Source: Fodinicurvata fenggangensis DSM 21160
Lineage (GTDB): Bacteria > Pseudomonadota > Alphaproteobacteria > Kiloniellales > DSM-21159
Assembly: GCF_000686045.1 (NCBI RefSeq)
Contig: NZ_JMLV01000002.1
Coordinates: 248,001 to 312,000 of the forward strand
Length of the DNA stretch: 64,000 nucleotides
Direction: 5' to 3'
In this document: piece after piece, positions 54,950 to 64,000 of the stretch
Position numbering within the stretch: position 1 is the first letter of the stretch
Layout of the letters: each line of letters starts with the position of its first letter
Translations under genes and position numbers: made by a program
The notes under the pieces: generated by a model
The model's input: the letters and a program-made list of their open reading frames with translations, nothing else
Told to the model about the DNA's origin: nothing
Database searches by the model: none

Positions 54950-56143
54950 ATGATTCTGAATGTCGCAGCTTTCCTTTTCTATCTTCTGCTGGCCCTGGGT
55001 GTGGGGCTGGCAAGCTACAGCCTGTGGCCGATGCTCGGCCTCGGCAGTGCCATCCTGTTGTCCTGCACGATCCTCCTGGCCGGCGCTCTGGTCCATGAAG
55101 CGATCGACCGCCGACGCGGGCAGGCCGAGAGCCGCCGCCAGATCATGCTGCTGAAACAGAGCGCACGTCACAACGAAGAGGAACTGCGCTGGGCCCGGCG
55201 CGAGATGCGCAACCTGCTGAGTGCCCTGGAAGACAGCGGGGTCGGCCGCAGCTCCGCCAGCCAGCAGGCGGCCCTGGACGAGGTGATGACCGAGGTGCGC
55301 ATGCTGCGCTCGCTGGTCGAGGACCTGTCCGGGGAATCAGGTGCGGCGGACGGCCAGGGCATGGTGAGCTCGACGGAATCCGAAGATTCCGCGCCGCTCG
55401 ATGCGGAAGAGGTTCTGCCCCTCGTGCGCGAAGCGCTGAGCCATGACCGTGTGGACGTGGTCCTGCAGCCCATCGTCAGCCTGCCCCAACGCAAGCGTCG
55501 CTTCTATGAATGCTTCACGCGCCTGCGTGACGGCGAAGGCAATGTCCTGCTGCCCGAGGTTTACCTTTCGGTGGCACGGCAGGCAGGCCTCGTGGCCGCC
55601 ATCGACAACATGCTGCTGTTCCGCTGCATCCAGCTGGTACGCGGCATCCAGCGTCGCCATGCCTCGGTTGACTTCTTCTGCAACCTGTCGGTATCGACCC
55701 TGCAGGATGAGGACTTCTTCGCCGATTTCGTGGACTACCTGGGTTCACATCGTGAACTGGCCGCCAACCTGGTCTTCGAGTTCCCGCAGGAAGACCTGGA
55801 GCAGCACGGGCCGCGCATCCGCAAGCTCCTGGAACAGCTACATGCCCTGGGCTGCCGCTTCTCACTGGACCGCATCCAGGACCTCTACCTGGACCTGGAC
55901 GATCTGGCCGCACGTCACATCGCCTACGTGAAGATCGAGGCCGATGTCCTGCAATCCCTGGCCCAGGCGCGCGGCTCCCATGCCGTGGTCGGCCTGATCA
56001 CCGAACTGGCCGAAAGCGACATCGACCTGATCGTGGAAAAGATCGAGGACGAGAAGCTGCTGAAGGAGCTTCTGGACTACGGAATCGACTTCGGCCAGGG
56101 CTACCTGTTCGGAGAGCCGCGCTTCGCCCGGCCGGCCTCCTGA
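54950..56143 (+). CDS. Membrane protein with degenerate EAL domain (TipF-like)
   Basis: Protein of about 397 aa: two N-terminal transmembrane helices (about residues 3-22 and 28-48), a charged coiled-coil (50-125), an acidic linker, and an EAL-related domain (about 165-395). The signature EAL is ECF (Glu187). The CNLS segment and terminal GIDFGQGYLFG are retained. The DDFGTG metal-binding loop is replaced by SLDRIQDLY, so phosphodiesterase activity is unlikely. The architecture matches Caulobacter TipF, a c-di-GMP receptor controlling flagellum placement; the name is an inference. It has no strong ribosome site at the chosen ATG. Confidence 0.65.
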   Translation: MILNVAAFLFYLLLALGVGLASYSLWPMLGLGSAILLSCTILLAGALVHEAIDRRRGQAESRRQIMLLKQSARHNEEELRWARREMRNLLSALEDSGVGRSSASQQAALDEVMTEVRMLRSLVEDLSGESGAADGQGMVSSTESEDSAPLDAEEVLPLVREALSHDRVDVVLQPIVSLPQRKRRFYECFTRLRDGEGNVLLPEVYLSVARQAGLVAAIDNMLLFRCIQLVRGIQRRHASVDFFCNLSVSTLQDEDFFADFVDYLGSHRELAANLVFEFPQEDLEQHGPRIRKLLEQLHALGCRFSLDRIQDLYLDLDDLAARHIAYVKIEADVLQSLAQARGSHAVVGLITELAESDIDLIVEKIEDEKLLKELLDYGIDFGQGYLFGEPRFARPAS

Positions 56144-56212
56144 GTCTCCCAGGGCATCTCTGGCTGCCCTTGGTGGTTTCCATCCTGTCGACCTTGTGGC
56201 AGAAAACGCCCC

Positions 56213-57103
56213 ATGAAGACAGACTCACAGACCTCCACCCCTGCCCTTGAAGGTTTCGCGCCCCTGGCCGAACGCTATGACGGTTTCATCTGCGACCTCT
56301 GGGGCGTTCTCCACGACGGCGTCATCGCCTTCCCCCATGCCCTGGAGTGCCTTGAAGCACTCAAGGCGCGGGGCAAGAAGATCGTCATCCTGTCCAATGC
56401 GCCGCGGCGCGCCGCCGAGGTCGAGGGACGCATGAACGAGATGGGCATCCGCCCCGACCTCTATCAGGGTGTCATGTCCTCGGGCGAGGAAACCTGGCGT
56501 CACCTGAAAACGCGGCCCGATTCCTTCTACCAGTCGCTTGGCCAGGCCTGCTTCCACCTGGGACCCGATCGCGACCAGGGCATGCGCCAGGACCTGGACT
56601 ATCGTTTCGTGGAAACCATTCCCGAGGCCGACTTCCTGCTCAATACCGGCGCCCACATGTCCGAGGACACGCTGGACAACTATCGTCACGAACTGGAAGA
56701 GGCAGCGCAGCACAAGCTGCCCATGATCTGCGCCAATCCGGACCTCGAGGTGATTCGCGGCGGCAAGCGAGAGATCTGTGCTGGCCTTCTGGCCGAAGCC
56801 TACGAGGAACTGGGTGGCAAGGTCCGCTATCACGGAAAACCGCATGTGGAGATCTACGACAGCTGCTTCGCCATGCTCGAGGGCATTGACCGCTCCCGGA
56901 TCGCCGCCGTAGGCGATTCCCTGCGCACCGACATTGCCGGAGCGCAAGCTGCGGGCGTGGACGGACTTTTCGTGGTCGGCGGCATACATGCCGAAGCCCT
57001 GGGCATCGCGGAAGGCCAACTGCCCTCAGCAAGTTCCCTTGACGCACTCTACCGTGACCGAGGCATCACACCGGCGGCTGCCCTTCCCGTTTTCCGCTGG
57101 TAG
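56213..57103 (+). CDS. HAD-superfamily hydrolase, subfamily IIA (TIGR01459 type)
   Basis: Cytoplasmic phosphatase-like protein of 296 aa. The catalytic nucleophile region is GFICDLWGVLHDG; ILSNAPRRA is motif II; the C-terminal metal motif is AAVGDSLRTDIAGAQAAG with GKPHVEIYD before it. Subfamily IIA members (NagD-like) hydrolyse sugar or nucleoside phosphates; the substrate here is unknown. It has its own ATG and follows the EAL-like gene by 69 bp. Confidence 0.88.
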   Translation: MKTDSQTSTPALEGFAPLAERYDGFICDLWGVLHDGVIAFPHALECLEALKARGKKIVILSNAPRRAAEVEGRMNEMGIRPDLYQGVMSSGEETWRHLKTRPDSFYQSLGQACFHLGPDRDQGMRQDLDYRFVETIPEADFLLNTGAHMSEDTLDNYRHELEEAAQHKLPMICANPDLEVIRGGKREICAGLLAEAYEELGGKVRYHGKPHVEIYDSCFAMLEGIDRSRIAAVGDSLRTDIAGAQAAGVDGLFVVGGIHAEALGIAEGQLPSASSLDALYRDRGITPAAALPVFRW

Positions 57104-57232
57104 GCGAAACGGCTCGGCCAAGTGTGGCCGACCTGCGGGAAATGGACAGCCGGGTTCGCGGATGGTTATATGCGCGTAGGCAGCGCAGCTACATTGCTGC
57201 CCTTGCGCAAAACCACAAGCAGGCAGGAGTCC

Positions 57233-59392
57233 ATGGCCGATTTTTCCAAGCCGTCACGCGAAGACTGGGAAGCCCTGGCCCGCAAGGAACTGAAGGATGG
57301 CGATCCCGAAAGCCTGAACTGGCAGACGCCCGAAGGGATCACGGTCAAGCCACTCTATACGGCCGAGGATCTGGAAGCACTCGAGCTTGAGCCCGGCCTG
57401 CCGGGTTTCGCGCCCTTCCTGAGGGGCCCCCGCGCCACCATGTACGCCGGCCGTCCCTGGACCCTGCGCCAGTACGCCGGCTTTTCCACGGCGGAAGACT
57501 CCAACGCCTTCTACAAGGACAACCTGAAGGCCGGGCAGAAGGGCCTGTCCGTGGCCTTCGACCTGGCGACCCACCGCGGATACGACTCCGATCACCCGCG
57601 CGTGCGCGGCGACGTGGGCAAGGCCGGAGTGGCCATCGATTCCGTGGAGGACATGAAGATCCTCTTCGACGGCATTCCCCTGGACGAGATGACGGTCTCC
57701 ATGACCATGAACGGCGCCGTTCTGCCGGTCATGGCCAATTTTATCGTCGCCGCCGAGGAACAGGGCGTGCCGCCGGAGAAGTTGGGCGGGACCATCCAGA
57801 ACGACATCCTGAAGGAGTTCATGGTCCGCAACACCTATATCTATCCGCCCGAGCCCTCCATGCGCATCGTGGCCGACATCATCGCCTATACGGCAGAGAA
57901 GATGCCGCGCTTCAATTCCGTGTCCATCTCCGGCTACCACATGCAGGAAGCCGGCGCGACGGCGGTGCAGGAACTGGCCTTCACCATTGCTGACGGACTG
58001 GAGTACGTGCGCGCCGCCCAGGCCCGCGGTCTGCAGGTGGACTCCTTCGCCCCGCGCCTGTCCTTCTTCTTCGCCATCGGCATGAACTTCTTCATGGAGG
58101 TCGCCAAGCTGCGCGCGGCGCGCTACCTCTGGGCGGACTTCATGCGTGACCTCTTCGCGGCCGAAGACCCGCGCTCGCTGATGCTGCGCACCCACTGCCA
58201 GACCTCGGGCGTCTCATTGACCGAGCAGGATGCCTACAACAATGTGGTGCGCACCACCATCGAAGCGCTGGCCGCGGCCCTGGGGGGGACACAGTCCCTG
58301 CACACGAACGCCCTGGACGAAGCCGTTGGTCTGCCCACTCCCTTCTCGGCGCGTATTGCACGCAACACCCAGCTGATCCTGCAGGAGGAGGCAGGGATCA
58401 CCAATGTCGTCGACCCCCTGGGCGGCAGCTATTACGTGGAAAGCCTGACCGCCTCGCTTGTCGAGCAGGCGCGTGAGTTGATTGCCGAGGTCGAGGACCT
58501 GGGCGGCATGACCCGGGCGGTTGAAAGCGGCATGCCCAAGCAGCGCATCGAGGAAGCCGCGGCCCGCCGGCAGGCGCGCATTGACAGGGGCGAGGAAAGC
58601 ATTATCGGGGTCAACCGCTACCGCTCCGAGGCGGCCGAGGAGATCGACATCCTGGACATCGACAACAGCCAGGTGCTGAAATCCCAGACAGCGCGCCTGG
58701 AAAAGCTGCGTGCCGAGCGCGACGCGGCTGCTTGCGCCAAAGCCCTGGAAGCCCTGAGCGCGGGGGCCGAGGACGGCCAGTCAAACCTGCTGGAACTTTC
58801 GATCGAGGCGGCGCGCGCCCGTGCCACCGTTGGGGAGATTTCCGATGCGCTTGAAAAGGTCTTCACGAGGCATCGGGCCGTGACGCGGTCGATTGCCGGT
58901 GTCTATGGCTCAGCCTACGAGGGCGACGAGGGCTTCCGCCGCATCCAGAAGGAGGTGGAGGCCTTTTCCGAACAGCACGGGCGTCGGCCACGCATGCTGG
59001 TGGTCAAGATGGGGCAGGACGGCCATGATCGCGGCGCCCGCGTCATCGCCACGGCCTTTGCCGACATCGGATTCGATGTGGACGTGGGCCCGCTTTTCCA
59101 GACACCCGAGGAGGCCGCACGCCAGGCCATCGAGAACGACGTGCACGTGATCGGCGTTTCCAGCCAGGCGGCAGGGCACAAGACCCTGGTGCCGGGCCTG
59201 ATGGAAGCCCTGAAGGCCGAGGACGCCGGGGACGTCCTGGTGGTTTGCGGCGGTGTCATTCCGCCCCAGGACTACGACTTCCTGCGCGGCCAGGGGGTCT
59301 CGGCCATCTATGGCCCCGGCACCAACATCCCCGAGGCGGCGCACGACATCATGCGCCTGCTTGGGACACAGGCAAGCCATGCCGCAGAATGA
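57233..59392 (+). CDS. mcm: Methylmalonyl-CoA mutase (B12-dependent)
   Basis: Cytoplasmic enzyme of 719 aa interconverting L-methylmalonyl-CoA and succinyl-CoA, single-chain homodimeric type. The substrate barrel shows [19 protein letters not shown] and [14 protein letters not shown]. The C-terminal cobalamin domain has the DxHxxG motif in [13 protein letters not shown]. The ATG at 57233, after AGGAG, gives [12 protein letters not shown]; an in-frame extension upstream is not family-like. meaB, 4.4 kb downstream, encodes its protector GTPase. It serves propionyl-CoA and odd-chain degradation. Confidence 0.96.
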   Translation: MADFSKPSREDWEALARKELKDGDPESLNWQTPEGITVKPLYTAEDLEALELEPGLPGFAPFLRGPRATMYAGRPWTLRQYAGFSTAEDSNAFYKDNLKAGQKGLSVAFDLATHRGYDSDHPRVRGDVGKAGVAIDSVEDMKILFDGIPLDEMTVSMTMNGAVLPVMANFIVAAEEQGVPPEKLGGTIQNDILKEFMVRNTYIYPPEPSMRIVADIIAYTAEKMPRFNSVSISGYHMQEAGATAVQELAFTIADGLEYVRAAQARGLQVDSFAPRLSFFFAIGMNFFMEVAKLRAARYLWADFMRDLFAAEDPRSLMLRTHCQTSGVSLTEQDAYNNVVRTTIEALAAALGGTQSLHTNALDEAVGLPTPFSARIARNTQLILQEEAGITNVVDPLGGSYYVESLTASLVEQARELIAEVEDLGGMTRAVESGMPKQRIEEAAARRQARIDRGEESIIGVNRYRSEAAEEIDILDIDNSQVLKSQTARLEKLRAERDAAACAKALEALSAGAEDGQSNLLELSIEAARARATVGEISDALEKVFTRHRAVTRSIAGVYGSAYEGDEGFRRIQKEVEAFSEQHGRRPRMLVVKMGQDGHDRGARVIATAFADIGFDVDVGPLFQTPEEAARQAIENDVHVIGVSSQAAGHKTLVPGLMEALKAEDAGDVLVVCGGVIPPQDYDFLRGQGVSAIYGPGTNIPEAAHDIMRLLGTQASHAAE

Positions 59393-61916
59393 CGGGCAAA
59401 CGACAGAAAAACAGGGGGGAATAACCGTGCAGGCGCAGCAGACAAGCGCTTCGTCCGAATCGAAAAGCCAGGCTTCAGGCACGCCTGCCGGCAAGAGCAC
59501 GGACGCGCAAAAACCAGGCACGGCACGCGAAACGACGCCCGATCCCCTGTCCGAGCGCAGGGCCATGGCACCCGGACTGCTGCTCTTCGGCATTCTTGTC
59601 AGCGGTGTCTGGATTGCAGCCGCCCTCTGGTACCTGGACAGCCAACTCGGCTGGGCCGTCCTGGAATCCCTGCTGCCTCACGAACTGGCCCTGATTGCCT
59701 CGGGGACGCTCCTGCCTCTGCTCTTCCTCTGGCTGCTGCTGTTCTTCATCGGTGTCAGCCTGCGTCTGCAGGCACAGAATGCCGTTCTCGGCACTCACCT
59801 GAAGGAATTGCTGGCCCCAGCCGACGCACAGAACAAACGGGCCCGCGAACTGGCCGATAGCCTGGAAAAACAGAAGAACATGGTGTCCCAGGCCGGAGAA
59901 GCCCTGTCGGAGCGGCTGGAAAAGCAACAGTCGGCCCTGGAAAAACGCACACACTCGCTGGAAAGCCTGAGCCAGGCACTGGACAGCTCGTTGGGGCAAC
60001 GCGCCGAGCAGATATCCTCGGCCACCCAGACCCTCAACTCCGAGCTGGACCGTTCGCGCAGCACCACCGAAGAACAGGTGGAGTCACTGGAACGCGCGGC
60101 CGCCCGCGCCCGCTTTGCCGCCAAGGACGTGGCCGAGGCCCTGGGCGAACCCGTCTCGCGTCTGGCCCATGCCGCCGAGGTGGCCGTGGAGGGCAGTGCC
60201 CAGGCCAGTTCCGTCATGGGACGCTATGCCGGCGAACTGCAGGAGACCTGTACGCAGATTCGCGAAGCGACCGAACAGGTCCGCAGCGCCCTGGAACAGG
60301 ACGTCAGCTCGATCCGCAGCAGCACTCGGGAGCTGGCCGAGGAAAGCCGCTCGTTCGGTGAAAACGTCCGCGACCAGGTGGCCCAGTTGGGTGCAGCCTT
60401 CGATCACGGTGTCAACCAGGCTGACTACCTCAAGGCCACGCTGGGCAGCCAGCTTGAAGACCTGCAGGCGCTCTCCGGCGAGATTGACAGCCGCACGCGC
60501 AACCTGACCGAACAGATCCAGCCGATCGTGGCCGAACTGAACTCGGCCTTCGACGAAACCGCAGCCGAGGCACGCCGTCTGGGCAGCAGCTTCCAGCAGC
60601 AGTCGGCCATGCTATCGGACACAGCGGAACAGGCCGCCGGCCGACTGCGCGGTGCCGTGGAATCGGCGCGCAGCGACCTGGAAGCCAGTGGCCAGGCAAC
60701 GTCACAGAGCTTTGCCGACATGACAGGCCATGTGGTGCGCCGCCTGCAGGAGGCCGGCGACGCCGTGCGTCCGCATGTCCAGTCGTTGATCGCAGCTTCG
60801 GACCGCGCCTTCGAACGCGCCGAACAGGCCGGCGGTACCTTCAAGACGCGGGCCGGGGAGCTGCGCGAGGCAACCGACGGTGCCGTGGCTGAGATCGAGC
60901 GCAGCAGTGAATCCCTGCGCGGCCTGGCCGAGGAATTGAACCGCAGCTCGCAGGAAGCCCAAGCGGCCGGCAAGGATACGCTGGGCAGCCTGCAGGAGCA
61001 GAACGAAGCCCTGAATGCGTCCTCCACCGCGGCACAGCGCTCGGCCGGGAACCTGAGCGGAGCTGTCCGCGAGGAACTGCGCCGCCTGGCGGGCCTGGTC
61101 ACCGAGCTGGAAAAACTCTCAACAGCCACGCGTGGCCTGATGGCCGACCAGGAGAAGAACCTGCGCGAGGCCAGCCGCGAGGCCGTCAAGACCTCCGAGA
61201 GCGTCAAGGGCGAACTGGACAGCCAGACGCAGTCGCTGAACCGGCAGAGCGAGCAGCTCCTCGAGCGCCTGCGCCAGGTGGGCGAAACCCTCAACGAGCG
61301 CTCGACCGCCCTGATGGAGACCACCGACAAGGCCCTGGCACGCGCCGGCGAAGTGGGCCGCAGTTTCGACAGCCAGAGCGAAAGCTTCTCCCGTACCGTG
61401 CAGCAAACGGCCCGTCAGTTGAAGGAGGTCAGCGATCTTTGCGTGCAGCAGGCCGAGGAGCTTCGCCGGGCCTCGGACGAAGCCGGCCAGACCTCGGTCC
61501 GCCTGAAGCAGAGCGACCTGGAAACGCGGCGCGACCTCTTCCTGCGCAGTGCAACGGTCATGCTCCAGGACCTGCAGTCGAACTCCGTCGAATTGGCGAA
61601 ATTTCTCGAGGAGGACGTGCCCGACGACCTGTGGAAGCGCTGGCGCAAGGGCGAGAAGAACGTTTTCCTGCGCCGCCTGCTCAAGCGCCGCGAGGACGGC
61701 TACGCCCAACAGGCCATCACCCAGCGCTACGAGAACGACGAGAACTTCCGCGAGCAGGCCAACCGCTACATGACCCAGTTCGAGACCCTGGTGAACCAGG
61801 CCGCAGACTGCGATCCGGAAAACATCCTGACCGCCACCTTCATGACCGCCGACGTCGGCAAAGTCTACCTGCTGCTGGCCCGCTCCACGGGGCGCCCCGG
61901 CCTTGCGCAGGAGTAA
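59379..61916 (+). CDS. Large membrane-anchored coiled-coil protein (TipN-like architecture)
   Basis: Protein of about 845 aa, no enzyme domain. A Ser/Thr/Gln-rich N-terminus (1-62) precedes two transmembrane helices (about 65-86 and 104-127). About 600 residues of Glu/Gln/Ser/Ala/Arg-rich coiled-coil follow (145-735). The distinct C-terminal domain (about 740-845) contains [19 protein letters not shown] and [17 protein letters not shown]. The layout and size resemble Caulobacter TipN, the new-pole marker; no direct proof. The ATG at 59379 overlaps mcm by 14 nt; a GTG at 59427 after GGGGGGA is an alternative start. Confidence 0.6.
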   Translation: MPQNDGQTTEKQGGITVQAQQTSASSESKSQASGTPAGKSTDAQKPGTARETTPDPLSERRAMAPGLLLFGILVSGVWIAAALWYLDSQLGWAVLESLLPHELALIASGTLLPLLFLWLLLFFIGVSLRLQAQNAVLGTHLKELLAPADAQNKRARELADSLEKQKNMVSQAGEALSERLEKQQSALEKRTHSLESLSQALDSSLGQRAEQISSATQTLNSELDRSRSTTEEQVESLERAAARARFAAKDVAEALGEPVSRLAHAAEVAVEGSAQASSVMGRYAGELQETCTQIREATEQVRSALEQDVSSIRSSTRELAEESRSFGENVRDQVAQLGAAFDHGVNQADYLKATLGSQLEDLQALSGEIDSRTRNLTEQIQPIVAELNSAFDETAAEARRLGSSFQQQSAMLSDTAEQAAGRLRGAVESARSDLEASGQATSQSFADMTGHVVRRLQEAGDAVRPHVQSLIAASDRAFERAEQAGGTFKTRAGELREATDGAVAEIERSSESLRGLAEELNRSSQEAQAAGKDTLGSLQEQNEALNASSTAAQRSAGNLSGAVREELRRLAGLVTELEKLSTATRGLMADQEKNLREASREAVKTSESVKGELDSQTQSLNRQSEQLLERLRQVGETLNERSTALMETTDKALARAGEVGRSFDSQSESFSRTVQQTARQLKEVSDLCVQQAEELRRASDEAGQTSVRLKQSDLETRRDLFLRSATVMLQDLQSNSVELAKFLEEDVPDDLWKRWRKGEKNVFLRRLLKRREDGYAQQAITQRYENDENFREQANRYMTQFETLVNQAADCDPENILTATFMTADVGKVYLLLARSTGRPGLAQE

Positions 61917-63759
61917 CAAGGGACCCGAGCTCAAGCTGGACACGGGCGCCCAAAGATCGCACTGGAAGACCCTGTACGACCTGCTGCCCGAACTCTGGCC
62001 TCCGGATCGGCCGGACCTGAAACGACGCGTCTTTGCCGCCATGATCTTCCTGGTGGCCGCCAAGCTGGCCACGGTGGGTGTGCCGCTGATCTACAAGGCC
62101 GCCGTCGACAACCTGACGGCCTTCACCGAGTCCAGCGGGGCGGTCTCGGGCGAACTGCTGCTGCCGGTCTGGCTAATCCTGGCCTATGGCGGCGCCCGCA
62201 TCATCTCGCTGTCATTCCAGGAGCTGCGCGACGCGCTGTTCGCCCGGGTCGGCCAGCGCGCGGTGCGCCGGGCCGGACTGCGCACTTTCCGCTACCTGCA
62301 TGCCCTCTCGCTGCGCTTTCACCTGGACCGCCAGACCGGAGGCCTCTCGCGGGTCATCGAACGCGGCACCAAGGCCATCGACACGCTTCTGTCATTGGCG
62401 CTCTTTTCCATTGTGCCCACGGTCATCGAACTGACCCTCACCGCCGGTATCCTCTGGTGGCTCTATGGCTTCGAGATCGCCGCGGTCACCTTCGTGACCG
62501 TCGTGCTTTATATCCTCTACACCTACCGCATCACGGAATGGCGCCTGAAGCTGCGCCGGCGCATGAACGAAAGCGACCAGCAGGCCAACACGCGGGCCAT
62601 CGACAGTCTGCTCAACTACGAGACGGTCAAGTACTTCAACAACGAGGAGCGCGAGGCCGCGCGCCTGGACGAGGGACTGCGCGTCTATGAAGGGGCGGCC
62701 ACCCAGTCGAAGACCAGCCTGTCCCTGCTCAACATCGGCCAGGCCGCCATCATCTCCATCGGCGCCACGAGCCTGATGATCATGGCCGCTTTCCGGGTCT
62801 CAGCTGGCACCATGACCATCGGTGACTTCGTGGCGGTCAACACCTACATGATGCAGCTCGCACAACCGCTCAATTTCTTCGGTTTCGTCTATCGTGAGAT
62901 CAAGCAGTCGCTGGTGGACATGGAGACCATGTTCTCCCTGCTGCGCGTACCGGCCGAGGTCACCGACCGGCCCGATGCGCCGGATCTGAAGGTGGAAGAG
63001 GGCCGGGTCACCTTCGAGGAGGTGCACTTCCATTACCAGCCGGAGCGCGAGATCCTGAAAGGCGTGAGTTTCGAGATCCCGCCCGGACGCAAACTGGCGG
63101 TCGTGGGGGCCAGTGGAGCAGGCAAATCCACGCTCTCGCGCCTGCTGTTCCGCTTCTACGATGTCACCGGCGGCGACATCCGGATCGACGGACAGGATAT
63201 CCGCGAGGTCAGCCAGGATTCCCTGCGCGCCGCCATCGGAATCGTTCCCCAGGACACCGTGCTGTTCAACGATACGCTCGGCTACAACATCGCCTACGGT
63301 CGCCCGGACTGCAGCCGCGACGATGTCGAACGGGCCGCGGCCGTCGCCCAGCTGGACCGCTTCGTCGCCAGCCTGCCCCAGGGCTATGACACCCAGGTTG
63401 GCGAACGCGGCCTGAAGCTCTCTGGCGGCGAGAAGCAGCGCGTGGCCATCGCCCGCATGGTCCTGAAGGAGCCCTCGATCCTGATCTTCGACGAGGCCAC
63501 CTCAGCGCTCGACAGCCAGACGGAGCAAGAGATCCTGAAAAGCCTGAACGAGGTCAGCCGGGCGCGCACCACACTTGTCATTGCCCACCGCCTGTCCACA
63601 ATCGTCGATGCCGACGAGATCGTGGTCCTGGACGCCGGGCGTGTGGCGGAACGAGGCAACCATACCGACCTGCTGGCCCGCGACGGACTTTACGCCGCCA
63701 TGTGGCGACGCCAGCAGGAACAAGCGGAGCAACCGAAGTCCGGGGATTTGCAGCCCTGA
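61903..63759 (+). CDS. Atm1-type ABC exporter (half-transporter)
   Basis: Inner-membrane ABC half-transporter of 618 aa, six helices then an ATPase domain. Walker A is GASGAGKST, the signature is LSGGEKQRVAIAR, Walker B is ILIFDEATSALD. The membrane part has FRYLHALSLRFHLDRQTGGLSR and NYETVKYFNNEEREAARLDE, typical of the Atm1/HMT1 group that exports glutathione persulfides or metal-glutathione complexes. No ATG or GTG precedes the conserved part, so the TTG at 61903, overlapping the previous gene by 14 nt, is used. Confidence 0.9.
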   Translation: MRRSNKGPELKLDTGAQRSHWKTLYDLLPELWPPDRPDLKRRVFAAMIFLVAAKLATVGVPLIYKAAVDNLTAFTESSGAVSGELLLPVWLILAYGGARIISLSFQELRDALFARVGQRAVRRAGLRTFRYLHALSLRFHLDRQTGGLSRVIERGTKAIDTLLSLALFSIVPTVIELTLTAGILWWLYGFEIAAVTFVTVVLYILYTYRITEWRLKLRRRMNESDQQANTRAIDSLLNYETVKYFNNEEREAARLDEGLRVYEGAATQSKTSLSLLNIGQAAIISIGATSLMIMAAFRVSAGTMTIGDFVAVNTYMMQLAQPLNFFGFVYREIKQSLVDMETMFSLLRVPAEVTDRPDAPDLKVEEGRVTFEEVHFHYQPEREILKGVSFEIPPGRKLAVVGASGAGKSTLSRLLFRFYDVTGGDIRIDGQDIREVSQDSLRAAIGIVPQDTVLFNDTLGYNIAYGRPDCSRDDVERAAAVAQLDRFVASLPQGYDTQVGERGLKLSGGEKQRVAIARMVLKEPSILIFDEATSALDSQTEQEILKSLNEVSRARTTLVIAHRLSTIVDADEIVVLDAGRVAERGNHTDLLARDGLYAAMWRRQQEQAEQPKSGDLQP

Positions 63760-63761
63760 AA

Positions 63762-63780
63762 TGAATTCGGAATGCAGAAA
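63762..63780 (-). repeat. Dispersed 19-bp repeat, copy 3 (minus strand)
   Basis: Read on the minus strand it is TTTCTGCATTCCGAATTCA, one mismatch from copy 1 (47463-47481). It lies 2 bp after the stop of the ABC exporter. Confidence 0.6.
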
Positions 63781-63834
63781 TAGGCGCCGCTATTCCTTTG
63801 CAGCGACCCAGCACCGAGGATAAATTGCCCGATC

Positions 63835-64000
63835 ATGATGTCCACCCAGAGTAATCCCGAAACGAACCAGGACCACACCATCGATGATCCTCAGCTGGTG
63901 ACCCTGGCCGAACAGCTGCGCGGTGGCAGTCGGCGTGCGCTCGGACGTGCCATCACGCTGGTGGAATCCACACGGCCGGACGACCGGGCGCGGGCTGAAA
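63835..64000 (+). CDS. meaB: Methylmalonyl-CoA mutase-associated GTPase MeaB (3' end missing)
   Basis: The first 55 codons of a MeaB/ArgK-family G protein: LVTLAEQLRGGSRRALGRAI and TLVESTRPDDRARAE match the conserved helix before the P loop, which lies beyond the window. MeaB gates cofactor loading of methylmalonyl-CoA mutase and protects it from inactivation, consistent with mcm upstream. ATGs at 63835 and 63838 are adjacent; about 16 polar residues precede the family core. Confidence 0.85.
   Translation, partial: MMSTQSNPETNQDHTIDDPQLVTLAEQLRGGSRRALGRAITLVESTRPDDRARAE

Overview
This window is a gene-dense, GC-rich stretch of chromosome from an alphaproteobacterium, most likely Rhodospirillales sensu lato. 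The lineage call rests on an FzlA-type GST-like protein, a CpdR-type receiver, a SAM-II riboswitch in front of metZ, the gene order tlpA/argH/lipoprotein/lysA/DUF4175, a twin-transmembrane HIG1-like protein beside a PduO-type adenosyltransferase, and a B12-dependent mutase with MeaB. No prophage, plasmid function, CRISPR array or complete insertion sequence is visible. Almost everything is core metabolism, cell cycle or envelope.

Layout. 1-5575: cytochrome c maturation operon ccmC(partial)-D-E-F-G-H-I, genes overlapping or nearly so. 5734-8892: polar amino-acid ABC importer (ATPase, binding protein, two permeases) with a strong stem-loop after the binding-protein gene. 8904-16707: RhlE-like helicase, tandem universal stress protein, infC (apparent AUA start) with thrS, an ABHD10-like hydrolase, an NAD-binding epimerase-like protein and a TPR protein. 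16740-16953 is an AT-rich geneless patch. 16954-21670: fzlA, lepA, acs. 21960-23521: tRNA-Gln, a decayed GGDEF tail, cpdR and a zinc-ribbon/DUF3426 protein. 23674-26667: ftsE-ftsX-DUF218-plsC. 26757-28478: class II (B12) ribonucleotide reductase. 28599-34892: tlpA, argH, a 59-aa lipoprotein, lysA and a DUF4175/TIGR02302 membrane protein. 34944-38613: pentapeptide-repeat protein, DUF924, and metZ behind a promoter, SAM-II aptamer and terminator. 38712-45866 (minus): hbd, etfA, etfB, cob(I)alamin adenosyltransferase, HIG1-like protein, Ca/Na antiporter and uvrB. 46190-48111: ahpC-ahpD and an L,D-transpeptidase-fold protein. 48129-52861 (minus): YggS-like PLP protein, ftsY, mtaB, dapF and a class IV aminotransferase. 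52 to 64 kb (plus): DUF952, pyrD, arsC (minus), a degenerate-EAL membrane protein (TipF-like), a HAD phosphatase, methylmalonyl-CoA mutase, a large membrane coiled-coil protein (TipN-like architecture), an Atm1-type ABC exporter and the start of meaB.

Themes. (1) Adenosylcobalamin: NrdJ, Mcm, MeaB and the PduO-type adenosyltransferase imply that DNA precursor synthesis and propionyl-CoA use depend on B12. (2) Cell cycle and polarity: FzlA, FtsEX, CpdR, FtsY, and the TipF-like and TipN-like proteins. (3) Redox and envelope: Ccm thiol chemistry, TlpA, AhpCD, PlsC and DapF/LysA.

The observations most worth follow-up are a DapF whose second catalytic cysteine reads as serine, the TipF-like/TipN-like pair within 6 kb, the SAM-II promoter-aptamer-terminator cassette, the AUA start of infC, the decayed GGDEF tail beside tRNA-Gln, and a 19-bp dispersed repeat at three gene 3' ends. 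I found no clearly undescribed multi-gene system.
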